Positions 63,901-64,000 of a stretch of 64,000 nucleotides of DNA are shown one piece after another. Every line of letters starts with the position of its first letter. The first letter of the stretch is position 1. A program made the translations under genes and the position numbers. This DNA comes from Shewanella electrica (lineage in GTDB: Bacteria > Pseudomonadota > Gammaproteobacteria > Enterobacterales > Shewanellaceae), in the NCBI RefSeq assembly GCF_022321485.1, contig NZ_JAKOGG010000005.1:186001-250000 (forward strand), written 5' to 3'. Below the pieces are notes generated by a model, which ran no database searches, had not been told where the DNA came from, and saw nothing but the letters and a program-made list of their open reading frames with translations.

Positions 63901-64000
63901 AGCGCTTAAACAAGGCAAGGAGCCATCATTAGCACAGATGCTGAACGAGCAGTGCGAAATGGAACTGCGCATTCCAGCGTTGCTGCCAGAGGATTATGTC
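60941..64000 (+). CDS. mfd: Transcription-repair coupling factor Mfd (C-terminus beyond window)
   Basis: DNA translocase that removes stalled RNA polymerase and recruits UvrA. 1020 residues are visible in one open frame to the window end, out of about 1150-1160 in the family. Start ATG at 60941 (MTVFSVMAPPSASKAGDVRYL); a second ATG is six codons later and a stop lies just upstream. Order: UvrB-homology domain (LPVWLFPDRETLPFDSFSPHQDLISQRLETL near residue 70 and FAIRGSIIDIFPMGS), RNA-polymerase-interacting domain (GQAIVHIEHGVALYQGL near 485), then the translocase with CGDVGFGKTEVAMRAAF (Walker A), DEEH, TATPIPRTLNMAMSG and TTIIETGIDVPSANT. Confidence 0.96.
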   Translation, partial: MTVFSVMAPPSASKAGDVRYLNTPDGVARALTLAQLAKSHEGISVLITPDTPSAMTLEAELSYLLADSLPVWLFPDRETLPFDSFSPHQDLISQRLETLSRLPTAQKGLLIVPISTLMVRLPPKSFLSANVMLLKKGDNYPLEQMRQYLVDAGYHNVGQVYEHGEFAIRGSIIDIFPMGSAEPLRIELFDDEVESIRFFEADSQLSKAPVNEIRMLPAREFPTDDAAIEGFRQRYRRYFEVVVKEPESVYQQVSRHLLPAGIENYLPLFFDETATLFDYLTPAVQLLTVGDLATAADEHLKQIQQRYEDRRVDPLRPLLAPQDLYLLTDQLFAELKSRPRVQLAQTEQKHQLIAELTPLPELTVNHKLRQPLAALADYLPNAGRVLFSAESEGRREALLELLSKINVKPNRFNNVAEFINAKDNVGLIVSPLSQGCRLTQPDISIICETELFGARISQQRRRDKQRQVSQDALIRDLAELKVGQAIVHIEHGVALYQGLETLDTGGMVAEYLKLEYAGGDKLYVPVSSLHLISRYTTGPEEEPSLNKLGNESWAKARKKAIERIRDVAAELLDVYARREARPGFACELDDTEYAQFAQSFPFEETVDQENAIDAVLHDMQAPNAMDRLVCGDVGFGKTEVAMRAAFVAVNAGKQVVVLVPTTLLAQQHFENFKDRFADWPVRIEVMSRFRTAKEQNQVIDALAEGKVDIVIGTHKLLNTEVKFEDLGLLIIDEEHRFGVRQKEKIKALRANVDILTLTATPIPRTLNMAMSGMRDLSIIATPPAKRLAVKTFVREYDKTTVREAVQREILRGGQVYYLHNNVESIEKTAEELRELVPEARVVVAHGQMRERELERVMSDFYHRRYNVLVCTTIIETGIDVPSANTIVIERADNFGLAQLHQLRGRVGRSHHQAYAYLMTPHPKRMTTDARKRLEAIDALEDLGAGFMLATQDLEIRGAGELLGEEQSGHISKIGFSLYMEMLESAVKALKQGKEPSLAQMLNEQCEMELRIPALLPEDYV

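Noticed and set aside
1-64000. tRNA, rRNA, CRISPR or prophage genes
   Set aside because: I looked for tRNA-like GGTTCGAATCC arms, regular spacer arrays and phage structural genes and saw none that I could support.

Overview
The window reads as a chromosomal segment of a Shewanella-like gammaproteobacterium (Alteromonadales). The clues are the small tetraheme cytochrome CctA beside htpX, the sdhCDAB-sucABCD cluster divergent from gltA and followed by fur, the compact biotin locus (bioA divergent from bioBFCD), the moxR/bat operon with a DUF4381 gene, and fadIJ. I see no rRNA, tRNA, CRISPR array or recognisable transposase. The two ends cut fadJ (left) and mfd (right).

Layout, left to right. 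1-2253: fadIJ beta-oxidation genes (minus strand) with FadR-like and PsrA-like sites upstream. 2796-9966: a tightly overlapping moxR-DUF58-DUF4381-batA-batB/C-batD operon (plus). 10056-12574: a conserved small gene followed by a run of small minus-strand genes separated by attC-like hairpins, one of them apparently frameshifted; this looks like an integron cassette cluster with no integrase. 12946-16026: a DUF885 zinc-dependent hydrolase and a periplasmic family-3 solute-binding protein. 16150-19403: an AT-rich KAP-family P-loop NTPase gene alone between two inverted copies of a composite repeat, each made of a block of about 167 bp plus short hairpins; the right side extends into an array of very short palindromes. 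19455-21970: cctA, htpX, pepE. 22032-27144: biotin synthesis. 27230-28642: cobB and fur. 28755-40042: TCA-cycle genes sucDCBA and sdhBADC (minus) divergent from gltA (plus), with CRP-like sites between. 40423-47817: an RND efflux operon with one lipoprotein adaptor and two permeases, preceded by a sigma-54-like promoter and a dyad. 47882-54264: a minus-strand envelope block (small kinase-like protein, Trm112-like protein, lpxK, msbA, comEC). 54294-54815: DUF2062 protein. 55011-56959: a second cassette cluster with convincing attC sites (GIY-YIG protein, 84-aa protein, HEAT-like protein), which appears to sit inside the loop of the lolE terminator. 56986-60184: lolCDE. 60271-60843: PilZ-like protein. 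60941-64000: mfd.

Most of the window is core metabolism and envelope biology: succinate and 2-oxoglutarate oxidation, citrate synthesis, fatty-acid oxidation, biotin supply for carboxylases, and lipid A and lipoprotein export. The accessory content is confined to three islands (10.4-12.8 kb, 16.1-19.4 kb, 55.0-57.0 kb). The best candidates for something undescribed are the inverted-repeat-bounded KAP NTPase with its hairpin array, and the integrase-less cassette cluster interrupting the lolE terminator. All assignments were made by reading the sequence; no database search was run.
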